A stretch of DNA of 64,000 nucleotides from Segatella paludivivens DSM 17968 = JCM 13650 (GCF_000373185.1 NZ_KB890628.1:48236-112235), one strand, 5' to 3'. Counted from the stretch's first letter, positions 1 through 8,439 are shown. Notes: generated by a model from the sequence alone, not told the origin. Numbers and translations: made by a program.

Positions 1-1162
1 CTTCAAGTGGTCTGTAAATCAAAGGATCTCCGTTGTTAAGATAAACAATCTTTCCGTCAACTCTCAGTGTATCACTGTAGAAGTTTATACTATATCTGCT
101 GTCAATAGAATCCGTACCATATCCGTATGTCTTAACCGTTGATAGGGTGGCACAGCTTCCGTTTTCAGCATCCATACCTATTGCACTTCCATGATTATAG
201 TGTCTGCTACGGAAGAGATACCAGAATTGGTTGCTATATAATGTCTTATCCATAGGTATGGTGAATATGTTTTCACTTGAAGTCTCATTGTGTACCGCAA
301 AGTTGTCGGCATAGTTCTTTTCAAGAGAATATCCCTCTTTGGTAATCATGTTGCAATAATATATGCATGCTTCCCATGCGTTAAGTTGCTTCCCATCAAT
401 GTTAAACGTATGTTCGCCAGTACCAAGATAAATTTCATTATTAAGCATCATCTTGGCAAGTATGAAATAAGCTACAGGACGTGTGAATTTACCGTAATAT
501 GTTCCTTGGATGTTACTGTGTTCATCTGGAAGGTATGTTGCTGCCTCTTGTAGTTGAGATATGATTGTACTTGCTACTTCCTGACGTGTTGCTTGTGTCA
601 TCTCAGCAAGTGTAGCGCCGTCTTTCATTGAAAGAGGTACGTTTCCAAACATATCCATGATATAGAAGTAGAACATAGCCCTTATGCCTTTTACTTCGGC
701 TGTGTATTCATTATACTCAGAGTCGTTGAGTAGATTCTTGTTGTATTCAATTTCTGCTAAAGAATGATTACATAGTCCAATTACCTTATAAAGATAGTTC
801 CATGTGTCTAGTAGTGCCTTGTCAGTGGATGTCCATTTGTGCATATATAGGTCTTGCCAGAAACCGCCATCATACCAGTCTCCTCCTCTTGTAGGCAGAA
901 TAGCCTCGTCTGTGGTAAACGTGTTGTAGTCATATACTCCCCGATAAGTGCCTTGAATACCTTGACTGTTACTGTTTCCGCCTATATAGTTGTATAGGTT
1001 TCCCACTGAGTTTATATATAAATTGGTTGCCGTGTTGTAAGCTTTGTATTCAAGCAGTTTGTCTTTGGAATTCTCATCAAGACAAGACGAAAGAAATGTT
1101 GTCGATAATGTCATTCCGGCAATACCGATAATCGTTATTATTATATGATACGTTTTTTTCAT
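1..1162 (-). CDS. SusD/RagB-family outer-membrane lipoprotein (partial, C-terminus cut by window edge)
   Basis: A reading frame starts at the ATG at 1160-1162 and stays open to the left edge, giving about 387 N-terminal residues. The start MKKTYHI is followed by a hydrophobic stretch and a lipobox ending LSSC, so this is an exported lipoprotein. Later segments match SusD folds, including the helical 'RAMFYFYIMDMFGNVPL' region and a late RPLE motif near the cut end that corresponds to the family's YRPAEV motif. SusD proteins cap the SusC transporter and bind glycans or peptides at the cell surface. The start lies 5 bp beyond the stop of susC, so the two are co-transcribed. The ligand cannot be read from the sequence, and no glycoside hydrolase is adjacent inside the window. 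Confidence 0.88.
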   Translation of the reverse strand, partial: MKKTYHIIITIIGIAGMTLSTTFLSSCLDENSKDKLLEYKAYNTATNLYINSVGNLYNYIGGNSNSQGIQGTYRGVYDYNTFTTDEAILPTRGGDWYDGGFWQDLYMHKWTSTDKALLDTWNYLYKVIGLCNHSLAEIEYNKNLLNDSEYNEYTAEVKGIRAMFYFYIMDMFGNVPLSMKDGATLAEMTQATRQEVASTIISQLQEAATYLPDEHSNIQGTYYGKFTRPVAYFILAKMMLNNEIYLGTGEHTFNIDGKQLNAWEACIYYCNMITKEGYSLEKNYADNFAVHNETSSENIFTIPMDKTLYSNQFWYLFRSRHYNHGSAIGMDAENGSCATLSTVKTYGYGTDSIDSRYSINFYSDTLRVDGKIVYLNNGDPLIYRPLE

Positions 1163-1167
1163 GTGAT

Positions 1168-3882
1168 CTAGAATTGAATGCTTATTCCCATTGAATATGA
1201 GCGATATGCAGGATATGAACGTTTGTCGTCAATACCAAGTGTTCCATCAACTACATAACTGTTTATCATAGGTGTGAGTCCACTGTATCCTGTTATGGTA
1301 GCTAAATTATTTACAGAGCATGAAAGACGTAGTGAACTGATATATTTATTTCTTACAGGTATGTTCCAGCCTATTGTTAGATAGTCAAAGTTCAGGTAGT
1401 CTCCTTTTTCCAGCCAATAGTCTGTTGCTGTCTGGTCTTTAATATTTTGCTTCGGCGCTTTTGCCATAACATTATAGTCGGGAAAGCTAGACATGTTCAT
1501 ATATGTTAGACTTGTTCCGTTGTATATCTTGTGACCAAAAGCTCCGTTTATCTGCAATGATACATCAAATTCTTTGTATCTGAAACTGATGTTTGAGCCT
1601 AGTATCCATTTAGGTGTGGCTTGTCCTGCAATATATCTGTCGCCACCGTCTTCGATGTTTATTTTTCCGTTATGGTCAAGGTCAGCAATGGCATAACTGT
1701 AACTGCCGTCACTGTTTTTTGTTAACCCTGTGCAGTGGGGCAGATAGAAAACTCCAAGTGGTTGACCTATTATTTGATATACGATGTTGTTGTTGCCACC
1801 ATGGAATCCAGCACCGTTAAGTGAACCTATACTTGTTATCTGTGAAGCAGAAAGTTGTGTGCCGTTATAGTTGCCCGACAATGAAAGTAGTTTGTTCTTT
1901 TGGAATGCTACGTTCATGTTAATGTTTAGTTCCATGTCTTTCTTTGATATAGGAGTAATGCCTAAACCTAGTTCAAAACCACTATTGCTCATTTCTCCCA
2001 GATTGGCAAGCAACTTATTGTATGTGAATGGTGGAACAGGTACATCATATTGGTATAGCATGTCTCGTGTCTTACTGTAATAGTATTCTGCTGTAAGTAT
2101 CACTCTGTTCTTCCAAAAACTTATATCCGTACCAATATTGAATGTGCTTCGTGTTTCCCATTTTAAATCAGGATTAGCATTGCGGAATTGTCCCATTGTT
2201 ATAGTTGGTGAACCGTTATAAGATATTACACCTGTAGGCTGAACTAAATTTATTGAGTTGTATGGATCAATACCTCCTAGGTTTCCAGAGAGTCCATATC
2301 CCATTCTTATCTTGAAAATGTTTACAAGTTTGCGTAAGCTTTTAAAGAAAGGTTCGGCTGCAACATCCCATGTCCCAGATATAGATGGAAATATGCCCCA
2401 TTTGTGGTTGTTTCCAAACATACTACTTCCATCAGCTCTCATGTTGGCAGCAACGGTATACCTATTCAGAAGTGTATATGATACGCTACCCATCGCAGAA
2501 GCCAGTGAAGACTCTGTGTAGTCAGACCCTGTACCTCCGTATGGCCTTGTAGAGGCGGCGGCAAGATTGTCATATCCTAATTCATTTGTTGTGAAACCTT
2601 TTACAAGAGTCCAGAAGCCGCTATGTTTGCTCTTTTGGTATTCTGTCATTGCTGTTGCTTCTATAGCGTGTATACCCCATGAGTGCTTCCATTCAAGAGT
2701 TGCATTGCCCAGCATATCTTCTGTCTTATGTTCTCCACGGTAAGCCTGCCCCTGTGCCCAAACCCATGTCGGGCAGAACACTGCATTCTCTAGAGAGTTA
2801 TAGCTATAACTGCCGAATAGTTTTAAATGTAGTTCTTTTTCTAGTGTAAAGTCCAGTCCTAAATGAGTATTGAAGTTAATGTTCTTATCATCGTTCTTCT
2901 CTTTTAGTAATGCTCCCGGAGGGTTTATCTGACTAGCCGTTGAATTTTTATCCCAACCACCCGATGCATTCATTCCTTCTGGGTATGTTGGATTTTGTGT
3001 AGCTGCACTGTAAAACAGTTTTTGTTCGTCAAATATATAGTTGTTTTTTTGTGAAGCTCCAAATACACCAAAATCAATAGAAAGAAGATTATCGAATGCC
3101 TTTTGTGATAGGTCAAACTTAGCAGTGAAGTTTTGGTATTCATTAACCTTAATAATTGTTTTGTGGTCCATAACTCCTATTGACGCACGATAGTTACTGC
3201 TTTCAGAGCCTCCGCTGAAAGCTATATGATGATTTTGTACAATTCCAGTTCTTGTTACTGCATCCTGAAAATCAGTGTTGTATCCGCCGTCATTGTAATC
3301 AAGCCCCAGTGTCTTTGCCGTTGATATATATCCGTTACGTTGCAACATGTCTATGGTCTTGTATTTAGACTCAAAGCCAATATTGCCATCATAACTAATA
3401 TGAAACATACTTCCATGTCCTTTTTTGGTCGTAACCTGTATAACGCCTGATGCACCTCTAGAACCATATTTTGCTGTTTCTGCGGCATTCTTCAGAATCG
3501 TAAAGCTCTCTATATCTGCTGGATATATTGATGAAAGGGTAGAAAGGTCGCTGTAAACGCCATCAATAATAACAAGCGGATCATTACCGCCAGTAAGAGA
3601 AGTCGTACCTCTTACTCGCACACTGCTCAATTGTGCCATTCGGTTTTCGCCAGAAGTCACATTCACACCTGCAGCTTGTCCGCTTAATGCATTGAGTGAG
3701 TTTATCACAAGTCCCTTGTTCATTCTGTCTTCAGTAACAATATCTGCCGATCCCTGTTTGCGTTCTGGTATCAGTCGCATTATTTCCAATGAGTCTATTT
3801 CTGAAAGACTATGTTTTTCCTGAGCCTGCATTGTGAAATTTGGCATTATCAGCAAGGGTATTATGAGTTTCCAGTTATACAT
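1168..3882 (-). CDS. SusC/RagA-family TonB-linked outer-membrane transporter
   Basis: 904 residues. A signal peptide (about 1-20, ending MQAQ) is followed by a short linker, a plug domain (about 45-160, with 'SVRVRGTTSL', 'PLVIIDGV' and 'YGSRGASGVIQVTTKKG') and a long beta-barrel ending in aromatic residues (SYSMGISIQF). It would import an oligomeric nutrient in a TonB-dependent way together with the SusD encoded immediately downstream. Unlike most SusC proteins it lacks the ~80-residue N-terminal carboxypeptidase-regulatory-like domain; the plug follows the signal peptide after only ~25 residues. The length is therefore at the short end of a family that usually has about 1000 residues. A promoter lies 42-72 bp upstream. 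No anti-sigma or sensor gene is adjacent. Confidence 0.92.
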   Translation of the reverse strand: MYNWKLIIPLLIMPNFTMQAQEKHSLSEIDSLEIMRLIPERKQGSADIVTEDRMNKGLVINSLNALSGQAAGVNVTSGENRMAQLSSVRVRGTTSLTGGNDPLVIIDGVYSDLSTLSSIYPADIESFTILKNAAETAKYGSRGASGVIQVTTKKGHGSMFHISYDGNIGFESKYKTIDMLQRNGYISTAKTLGLDYNDGGYNTDFQDAVTRTGIVQNHHIAFSGGSESSNYRASIGVMDHKTIIKVNEYQNFTAKFDLSQKAFDNLLSIDFGVFGASQKNNYIFDEQKLFYSAATQNPTYPEGMNASGGWDKNSTASQINPPGALLKEKNDDKNINFNTHLGLDFTLEKELHLKLFGSYSYNSLENAVFCPTWVWAQGQAYRGEHKTEDMLGNATLEWKHSWGIHAIEATAMTEYQKSKHSGFWTLVKGFTTNELGYDNLAAASTRPYGGTGSDYTESSLASAMGSVSYTLLNRYTVAANMRADGSSMFGNNHKWGIFPSISGTWDVAAEPFFKSLRKLVNIFKIRMGYGLSGNLGGIDPYNSINLVQPTGVISYNGSPTITMGQFRNANPDLKWETRSTFNIGTDISFWKNRVILTAEYYYSKTRDMLYQYDVPVPPFTYNKLLANLGEMSNSGFELGLGITPISKKDMELNINMNVAFQKNKLLSLSGNYNGTQLSASQITSIGSLNGAGFHGGNNNIVYQIIGQPLGVFYLPHCTGLTKNSDGSYSYAIADLDHNGKINIEDGGDRYIAGQATPKWILGSNISFRYKEFDVSLQINGAFGHKIYNGTSLTYMNMSSFPDYNVMAKAPKQNIKDQTATDYWLEKGDYLNFDYLTIGWNIPVRNKYISSLRLSCSVNNLATITGYSGLTPMINSYVVDGTLGIDDKRSYPAYRSYSMGISIQF

Positions 3883-3923
3883 GTTGTGTGATTTTAATGG
3901 CGCAAAAATATTAAACTATATTG

Positions 3924-3954
3924 CAAATGTAGTTAAAAATAATGTTTAAAGCAA
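3924..3954 (-). promoter_or_regulatory. Promoter of the susCD pair
   Basis: On the minus strand the -7 element TACATTTG (3924-3931) lies 19 nt downstream of a TTGC-type -33 element (3951-3954). This fits the Bacteroidetes consensus TTTG-N19-21-TAnnTTTG. It would give a leader of roughly 35 nt before the susC ATG at 3882. Confidence 0.6.
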
Positions 3955-4032
3955 TAAAAGCTTTATTTATTTTTCTGTTTTGTAAGATGAAAGTGCTTCA
4001 TTACATAGCTTATTTACGTGGTAAATTTGACG

Positions 4033-4093
4033 AGACTGCTATAGAAATACGATTATGTGTGAGAGGCATAAAATCGTATTTCTATAGCAGTCT
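4033..4093. repeat. 21-bp perfect inverted repeat
   Basis: Positions 4033-4053 (beginning AGACTGCTATAG) are the exact reverse complement of 4073-4093, with a 19-nt spacer. It lies between the end of the GNAT gene (4135) and the susCD promoter (3954). No T-run follows on the minus strand, so it is not a textbook intrinsic terminator, although it could end the GNAT transcript. Confidence 0.75.
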
Positions 4094-4134
4094 TAAAATC
4101 AATTCGAAATATCTGTTTTGAATTAAGCTTTACT

Positions 4135-4704
4135 TCATCTTTGTAAATGCTTCATTTTATGGCCACCCCATGCTGCGTCATTCACAAATTTAAAGCCAAG
4201 TCTGGTATACAGCTGTTCTGCTTTTGGATTTCCGCAGTCAACGAGTAATCCTGTTAATGGAATATTCAGTGCTTTTGCCTTTTCTAATGTTGCTTTTAAT
4301 AGGGCAGAGGCAATACCCATTTTGCGAAATCTTTTATCAACAGCCAAACTGTCAATATACAGTTCTCCTTTTCCGGTTTCATCGTCAATTCCAGAATAGT
4401 CTATGCCAAATTCTTTTAAAGCTTCCTCTATAAAAGCTTTTCGCAGTGTGTGCAGATCTGCTCCATCATAACTTACGCAAATGCCAATAACGGCTTTTGA
4501 TACTTCATCCAAAGCTACTAATGTGTTCTTATACGAATATTGTGAGTCTTCTCTTTCCACAAGTCTTGTCATCATCTTATGAAAATCCTCTAACGTATGT
4601 TTTTCACCAGCAAAGTTTTTGCAACATTCATGGTTCATCGCCAGCATGATGAGTGTAGATATTGTATCTGCCTGTTGTTTAGTGGCATTCGTTATTCTTA
4701 TCAT
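4135..4704 (-). CDS. GNAT-family N-acetyltransferase
   Basis: 189 residues. The C-terminal half carries the GNAT acetyl-CoA motif: 'YIDSLAVDKRFRKMGIASALL' spans about residues 116-136, with the R/Q-x-x-G-x-G/A signature at R127-G130, followed by a second motif 'NPKAEQLYTRLGF' (about 159-171). The N-terminal part (1-110) is where substrate specificity usually lies and I do not recognise it. The substrate is unknown; protein N-termini, amines or small metabolites are all possible. It is monocistronic: it has its own promoter (4730-4761) and is separated by a large stem-loop from susC downstream. Confidence 0.85.
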   Translation of the reverse strand: MIRITNATKQQADTISTLIMLAMNHECCKNFAGEKHTLEDFHKMMTRLVEREDSQYSYKNTLVALDEVSKAVIGICVSYDGADLHTLRKAFIEEALKEFGIDYSGIDDETGKGELYIDSLAVDKRFRKMGIASALLKATLEKAKALNIPLTGLLVDCGNPKAEQLYTRLGFKFVNDAAWGGHKMKHLQR

Positions 4705-4729
4705 GTAAAGTATTTATTACGTTTTATTA

Positions 4730-4761
4730 CAAAAATACTAATATAACGATAAATACACAAA
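4730..4761 (-). promoter_or_regulatory. Promoter of the GNAT gene
   Basis: On the minus strand a TTTG -33 element (4758-4761), a 20-nt spacer and a TATTTTTG -7 element (4730-4737) match the Bacteroidetes promoter consensus. The gene's ATG is at 4704, giving a leader of about 20 nt. Confidence 0.65.
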
Positions 4762-4781
4762 TATATTAATGATTTTTAGTG

Positions 4782-4812
4782 AATGGCAGTACCTATCACA
4801 AGCACTGCCATT
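4782..4812 (-). terminator. Stem-loop at the end of the blaI-blaR1-like operon
   Basis: AATGGCAGT (4782-4790) pairs with ACTGCCATT (4804-4812), a 9-bp stem with a 13-nt loop. It lies 56 bp past the M56 peptidase stop and just upstream of the GNAT promoter. The minus strand has no strong T-run after it, so terminator function is inferred from position. Confidence 0.5.
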
Positions 4813-4867
4813 TCTTTATTTAAACAATACAATTTTCTCTTTTCAAAAGAGATTTAAATGGAATATC

Positions 4868-6607
4868 TTATTTAAATGTCTTCACATACACTTTCGCTTT
4901 TCCGTCTTCTGACTTCATAACTATGATACTTTTGATTTCAGATGGCTTTAAAATATCATTAATATCCTGACCTTCTGGTAGCTCCTTACCGTCTATTATA
5001 TATTTATAGTTTTTCTTCCTTTCTTCTGAAGATTGTAACTTAATATTTCCTACAGGTACAGGAATAGTGAACAATGTTTTTACGACTTTACCTTTTTTAA
5101 TGCCAGGTTCCCAATTAGGCATGCTATTTATAACTTTTAAAGCTTCGCTGTCCAATTCTGGGTCAAAGCTTCTTACAACATGGGCTCCAGATATAGAACC
5201 GTCTTTGTTAACAGTGAATGCGACTATCGTAAAACCCCCCTTTGTGGAATTTTCTGGATTCTTTATGTTTTTGGCAAAGTAATCTGATAGCTTGTCACTA
5301 CCACCTGGAAAACTTGGCAACTTGTCTACGCTCTCGTAAACTTTATCTTCACCGTTTGAGTCACTATTGTCCTTCTTTAAAGTAATCTTTATTCCGTTAG
5401 CTGCATCTCCTGCACGGAATGTCATATCGTCAAAGCCAACATATTGCACAACAATAGTATTATCATCAGAGACCTCATTTAAAGAAAAGTTTCCTTTAGT
5501 ATCAGATACAGAACCTTTCTTTATTCCATTTATGATAACAAGTGCACCTTGTATCGGTTTACCGCTTTCATCAACAACAGTTCCTTTAATATTGATAATC
5601 TTTGCATCTTGAGCTTGATTTTCAACAGCATTGTTAACTAGGTCGGCTACAGATTGAACTTTATTTCCAGTAACTCCTGATTCAAGTAATCCTTTTGTTG
5701 CATTTGATATTTTTGCAATCTCTGGAATTTTCTCACTCAGTGAACGTGCTACTGTGTCAATATTGCTTACAAAAAGCAATGCGGCTGCAAGTGGCGCAAA
5801 TAATAAATACTTAGTCTTTGCTATTTCCTTCGTTCTACGTTTGTTCATCATTTTAATTCTTTTTTTAAGAGGTAAAACATTAAAGTTATTGGCAATATCA
5901 GTTTTTGGAGAATGATATGCCAAACCAAGCAAGTGATACTGATAGGCTTTGCGCGCGTTGCCTTCAGCCAAAACACTTTCATCGGCTAAAAATTCCAGAT
6001 TAATACGCACATCCCGCTTCATAAGCCATGCAAAAGGATTAAACCAGCAGAATATACAAAACATTTCTGAAAAGATACTGTCTAGAGAGTGCCACTGGTT
6101 TACGTGTGTGCGTTCGTGTATTATAATTTCATTAAGTTCTTCATCACTTAATCCTTCTTTATTTAAAAAGATCCATTTGAAAAAAGAAAATGGTCCATCT
6201 TTGCTTCTCAATGTGTGCAGTATAGTGCCATTGATGCTTATTTTTTTATGTTTGCATGCCATATATACGATAGTTCCAAGCTGCAAAATAAAGTTTAGCA
6301 ACATAATCGTTACCACGGCTATATAGACATATAGTAGAAAGTCTTTCCATGTTATTGACGGAGCATTGGCATATGTCATCATTGTTGGTAATATACTTGT
6401 GGCATAACTGTTTGCCATACTAACTGTGGTATCGGAGTCTTTAATCCAGTATTCAATGTTAAGTAATGGAATAGTTAATGATATAAGATATATTGTCCAT
6501 AGCGTGGCACGTCGCAATGCAAAAAATGTGTCTCTGCTTGTCATAAGCCGATAGAATCCATATAACAGAATCAGAGCAAAATTTACTTTTAATAGATATA
6601 TAGCCAT
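4868..6607 (-). CDS. M56 (BlaR1/MecR1-like) membrane metallopeptidase with carboxypeptidase-regulatory-like and TonB C-terminal domains
   Basis: 579 residues. Membrane segments lie at about 3-20, 33-50 and 88-117. The zinc-protease motif HERTH is at 164-168, and a further membrane segment is near 265-280. The periplasmic part has a carboxypeptidase-regulatory-like beta-sandwich (about 342-425, 'GKPIQGALVIING') and then a TonB-C-like domain (about 430-530, 'FPGGSDKLSDYF' and 'MPNWEPGIKKGKVV'). In BlaR1/MecR1 a cytoplasmic M56 protease is activated by a penicillin-binding sensor domain and inactivates BlaI. Here the sensor is replaced by TonB/CNA-type modules, so the signal is probably not acylation by a beta-lactam. 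It lies 3 bp downstream of the blaI-like repressor gene, forming a two-gene operon. No beta-lactamase is nearby. Confidence 0.88.
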   Translation of the reverse strand: MAIYLLKVNFALILLYGFYRLMTSRDTFFALRRATLWTIYLISLTIPLLNIEYWIKDSDTTVSMANSYATSILPTMMTYANAPSITWKDFLLYVYIAVVTIMLLNFILQLGTIVYMACKHKKISINGTILHTLRSKDGPFSFFKWIFLNKEGLSDEELNEIIIHERTHVNQWHSLDSIFSEMFCIFCWFNPFAWLMKRDVRINLEFLADESVLAEGNARKAYQYHLLGLAYHSPKTDIANNFNVLPLKKRIKMMNKRRTKEIAKTKYLLFAPLAAALLFVSNIDTVARSLSEKIPEIAKISNATKGLLESGVTGNKVQSVADLVNNAVENQAQDAKIINIKGTVVDESGKPIQGALVIINGIKKGSVSDTKGNFSLNEVSDDNTIVVQYVGFDDMTFRAGDAANGIKITLKKDNSDSNGEDKVYESVDKLPSFPGGSDKLSDYFAKNIKNPENSTKGGFTIVAFTVNKDGSISGAHVVRSFDPELDSEALKVINSMPNWEPGIKKGKVVKTLFTIPVPVGNIKLQSSEERKKNYKYIIDGKELPEGQDINDILKPSEIKSIIVMKSEDGKAKVYVKTFK

Positions 6608-6610
6608 ATT

Positions 6611-6970
6611 CTATTCTCCTTTCTCTATTTCCTTAATTATATCTTTCAGTTCATCTTCTGATATTTTTTCTTCTTTAGCAAAAAAAGAAACCATTTCTTT
6701 AAATGAGTTCTTGAAATAATCGTGTACAAACCCATTCATGAATCTACGCTTGTATTCGCCCTCATTGATCGAAGGTGTGTAAACATATCCTTTTCCGTCA
6801 CGTTCAGACTTAACGAAGTTCTTTCTTTTCAAGTTATTCACTATAGAAGCAACTGTTGTGTAGGGTGGTTTAGGATCAGGAATAGCATCTAGTACTTGCT
6901 TTACAGCGCAGCGACCTAACTTCCATACATATCTCATAACTTCTTCTTCTTGCTTTGTAAGTTTTTCCAT
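6611..6970 (-). CDS. BlaI/MecI/CopY-family transcriptional repressor
   Basis: 119 residues, the family's usual length. A winged helix fills residues 1-75 ('LTKQEEEVMRYVWKLGRCAVKQV' then 'PPYTTVASIVNNLKRKNFV' as recognition helix and wing) and an acidic/hydrophobic C-terminal part serves for dimerisation. Such repressors bind palindromes at their own promoter and are inactivated by a partner M56 protease, which is encoded 3 bp downstream. Two perfect dyads (7006-7020 and 7075-7091) at the predicted promoter are good operator candidates, implying autorepression of this two-gene operon. Other regulon members cannot be seen here. Confidence 0.9.
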   Translation of the reverse strand: MEKLTKQEEEVMRYVWKLGRCAVKQVLDAIPDPKPPYTTVASIVNNLKRKNFVKSERDGKGYVYTPSINEGEYKRRFMNGFVHDYFKNSFKEMVSFFAKEEKISEDELKDIIKEIEKGE

Positions 6971-6999
6971 TGCATTATATGTTTATATTATCAATGCTG

Positions 7000-7031
7000 C
7001 AAATCTACGAAACTTTCGTAACAAAAGCAAT
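7000..7031 (-). promoter_or_regulatory. blaI operon promoter with embedded operator 1
   Basis: On the minus strand the -7 element TAGATTTG (7000-7007) lies 20 nt from an ATTG -33 element (7028-7031). A perfect dyad, TACGAAA-C-TTTCGTA (7006-7020), fills the spacer and touches the -7 box, where a bound repressor would block RNA polymerase. Confidence 0.65.
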
Positions 7032-7074
7032 AAAATGTACGTTAAAGTGTTTAAATTGCTGCTATTTTAACATT

Positions 7075-7091
7075 TTACGAATGTTTCGTAA
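7075..7091. promoter_or_regulatory. Candidate BlaI-type operator 2
   Basis: TTACGAA-TGT-TTCGTAA is a perfect 17-bp dyad sharing the TACGAA half-site with operator 1. Its centre is 70 bp upstream of operator 1's centre. Two copies of an unusual palindrome around one promoter argue for paired repressor binding. Confidence 0.6.
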
Positions 7092-7274
7092 CAAGTTATT
7101 AATAACTTACATTATTATATATATATCGCTTATTTCCGTTTTGGCTTAAAGATTTTCAATTTATATGCTAAGTAATTTTCATGTATTTGTGTGCCAAATA
7201 TCTTTTAGATGTTGAATAAAAATATAATTGTCATATTAATCTAATTTGCATAGTTGCTAGTCTCTTAATCTTTC

Positions 7275-8347
7275 TGCTACATAGGGTTTTCAAAAAAACT
7301 AGTGTCTAAATGTCTATTTACTGATAATCAGTATGTTAGATGGTGGATTTTAAAAATAACAGTGTCGCTATAATGTCAAAAAGCAAATGCGTTTCTATAT
7401 AGAATTGAAAACGTTTCTACATAGAAACGGAAACTTTATGTCGTGAAAGTAAAAACGTTTCCACGTATAAACGTAAACTTTATATCGTATAAACGCAAAC
7501 TTTGACCGTGAAAGTGAATTCTGCGCTATAACTTCCTAATATATTTAGTTTTTATCTCAGAACACAACTGTAAAATAATAGTAATTGTCAATAATCTTAT
7601 TCTTGTAATCATATTGATAACCATTCGTTTACCTGCGCAAAGTAATATCGTTTTTCACGCTAGGCAATTCGATTACCTAACGTGTGTAATCGAGTTGTTC
7701 ACGTTGTGTAACATGGTTACACACGTTGTGTAATCGAATTGCACACATGCTGATGTAATTGAATTACACACATACCGATGTAATATAGTTACACAAAAGT
7801 TTTGTAAATTTATGTAATCGTTTGTGCACTCAGTTTCAATATATATTTGCATAATTACGAAAAAAACGCCAAAAACCAGGTGTAATCTAGGGTTTAATGT
7901 CACTTTTACGCTGATAATGTCACTTAATGTCACTCGCTCAACCCTTATAAATAAAGGGTTTGTGACATTATAACATTAGTGACATTAAAAAACTTTTTTA
8001 TGTTTTGTCTTTAGCCGGAATAGGTTTATAGAGAATCCCCCCCTCTAAATTGACGAAGAAGCAGAATTCAAAATCTCTCTATATATAGTTTTATGTAGTA
8101 AGAATTCACTTTCATGGTCAAAGTTTACGTTTATACGATATAAAGTTTACGTTTATACGTGGAAACGTTTTTACTTTCACGACATAAAGTTTCCGTTTCT
8201 ATGTAGAAACGTTTTCAATTCTATATAGAAACGCATTTGCTTTTTGACATTATGGCGACGCTGTATTTTCAAAAAATTACCATCTAACATACTGATTATC
8301 AGCAAATAGACATTTAGACACTAGTTTTTTGAAAACCCTATGTAGCA
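7275..8347. repeat. Repeat element A: ~248-bp inverted arms around a 578-bp non-coding core
   Basis: The left arm (7275-7522) and right arm (8101-8347) are near-perfect reverse complements with only about a dozen differences. Each arm begins TGCTACATAGGGTTTT, then has a GTGTCTAAATGTC block and a TGATAATCA dyad, then tandem units rich in CGTTTCTA(C/T)ATAGAAACG and AAACTTTATGTCG. The core (7523-8100) contains iteron-like palindromes (7660-7798), a cluster of TGTCAC/GTGACA hexamers (7899-7984), a hairpin ACCCTT/AAGGGT (7941-7959) and a C-run near 8039. The only open frames are short and low-complexity, so I call no gene. This accounts for the 1.47-kb gap between the blaI operon and the FMN-binding protein gene. 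Related elements lie at 36726-37159 and 63123-63515. Confidence 0.85.
7660..7798. repeat. Tandem palindromic (iteron-like) repeats in the core of element A
   Basis: About six units of 19-27 bp follow each other: 7660-7683, 7684-7705, 7706-7727, 7728-7754, 7755-7779 and 7780-7798. Each is built on a dyad such as GTGTAAC-ATG-GTTACAC or GTAATTGAATTAC. The arrangement resembles arrays of protein-binding sites. Confidence 0.7.
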
Positions 8348-8439
8348 AACAGGGTAATATACAAGAATAATTATAAATTACAAGTAAATTACTCTTATAA
8401 TATACATTTTGCAACTTTAAGCGGCGGATAATAAGAATA

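Noticed and set aside
7673..7933. An 86-codon open frame on the minus strand inside the core of element A
   Set aside because: It reads across tandem palindromes and TGTCAC repeats, has low-complexity composition and no recognisable domain or promoter.
7275..8347. Element A as a CRISPR array
   Set aside because: The repeats are palindromic and adjacent, without regular unique spacers, and no cas gene is present.
7275..8347. Element A as an insertion sequence
   Set aside because: It has long inverted arms but no transposase frame or clear target duplication; at most it could be a non-autonomous element.
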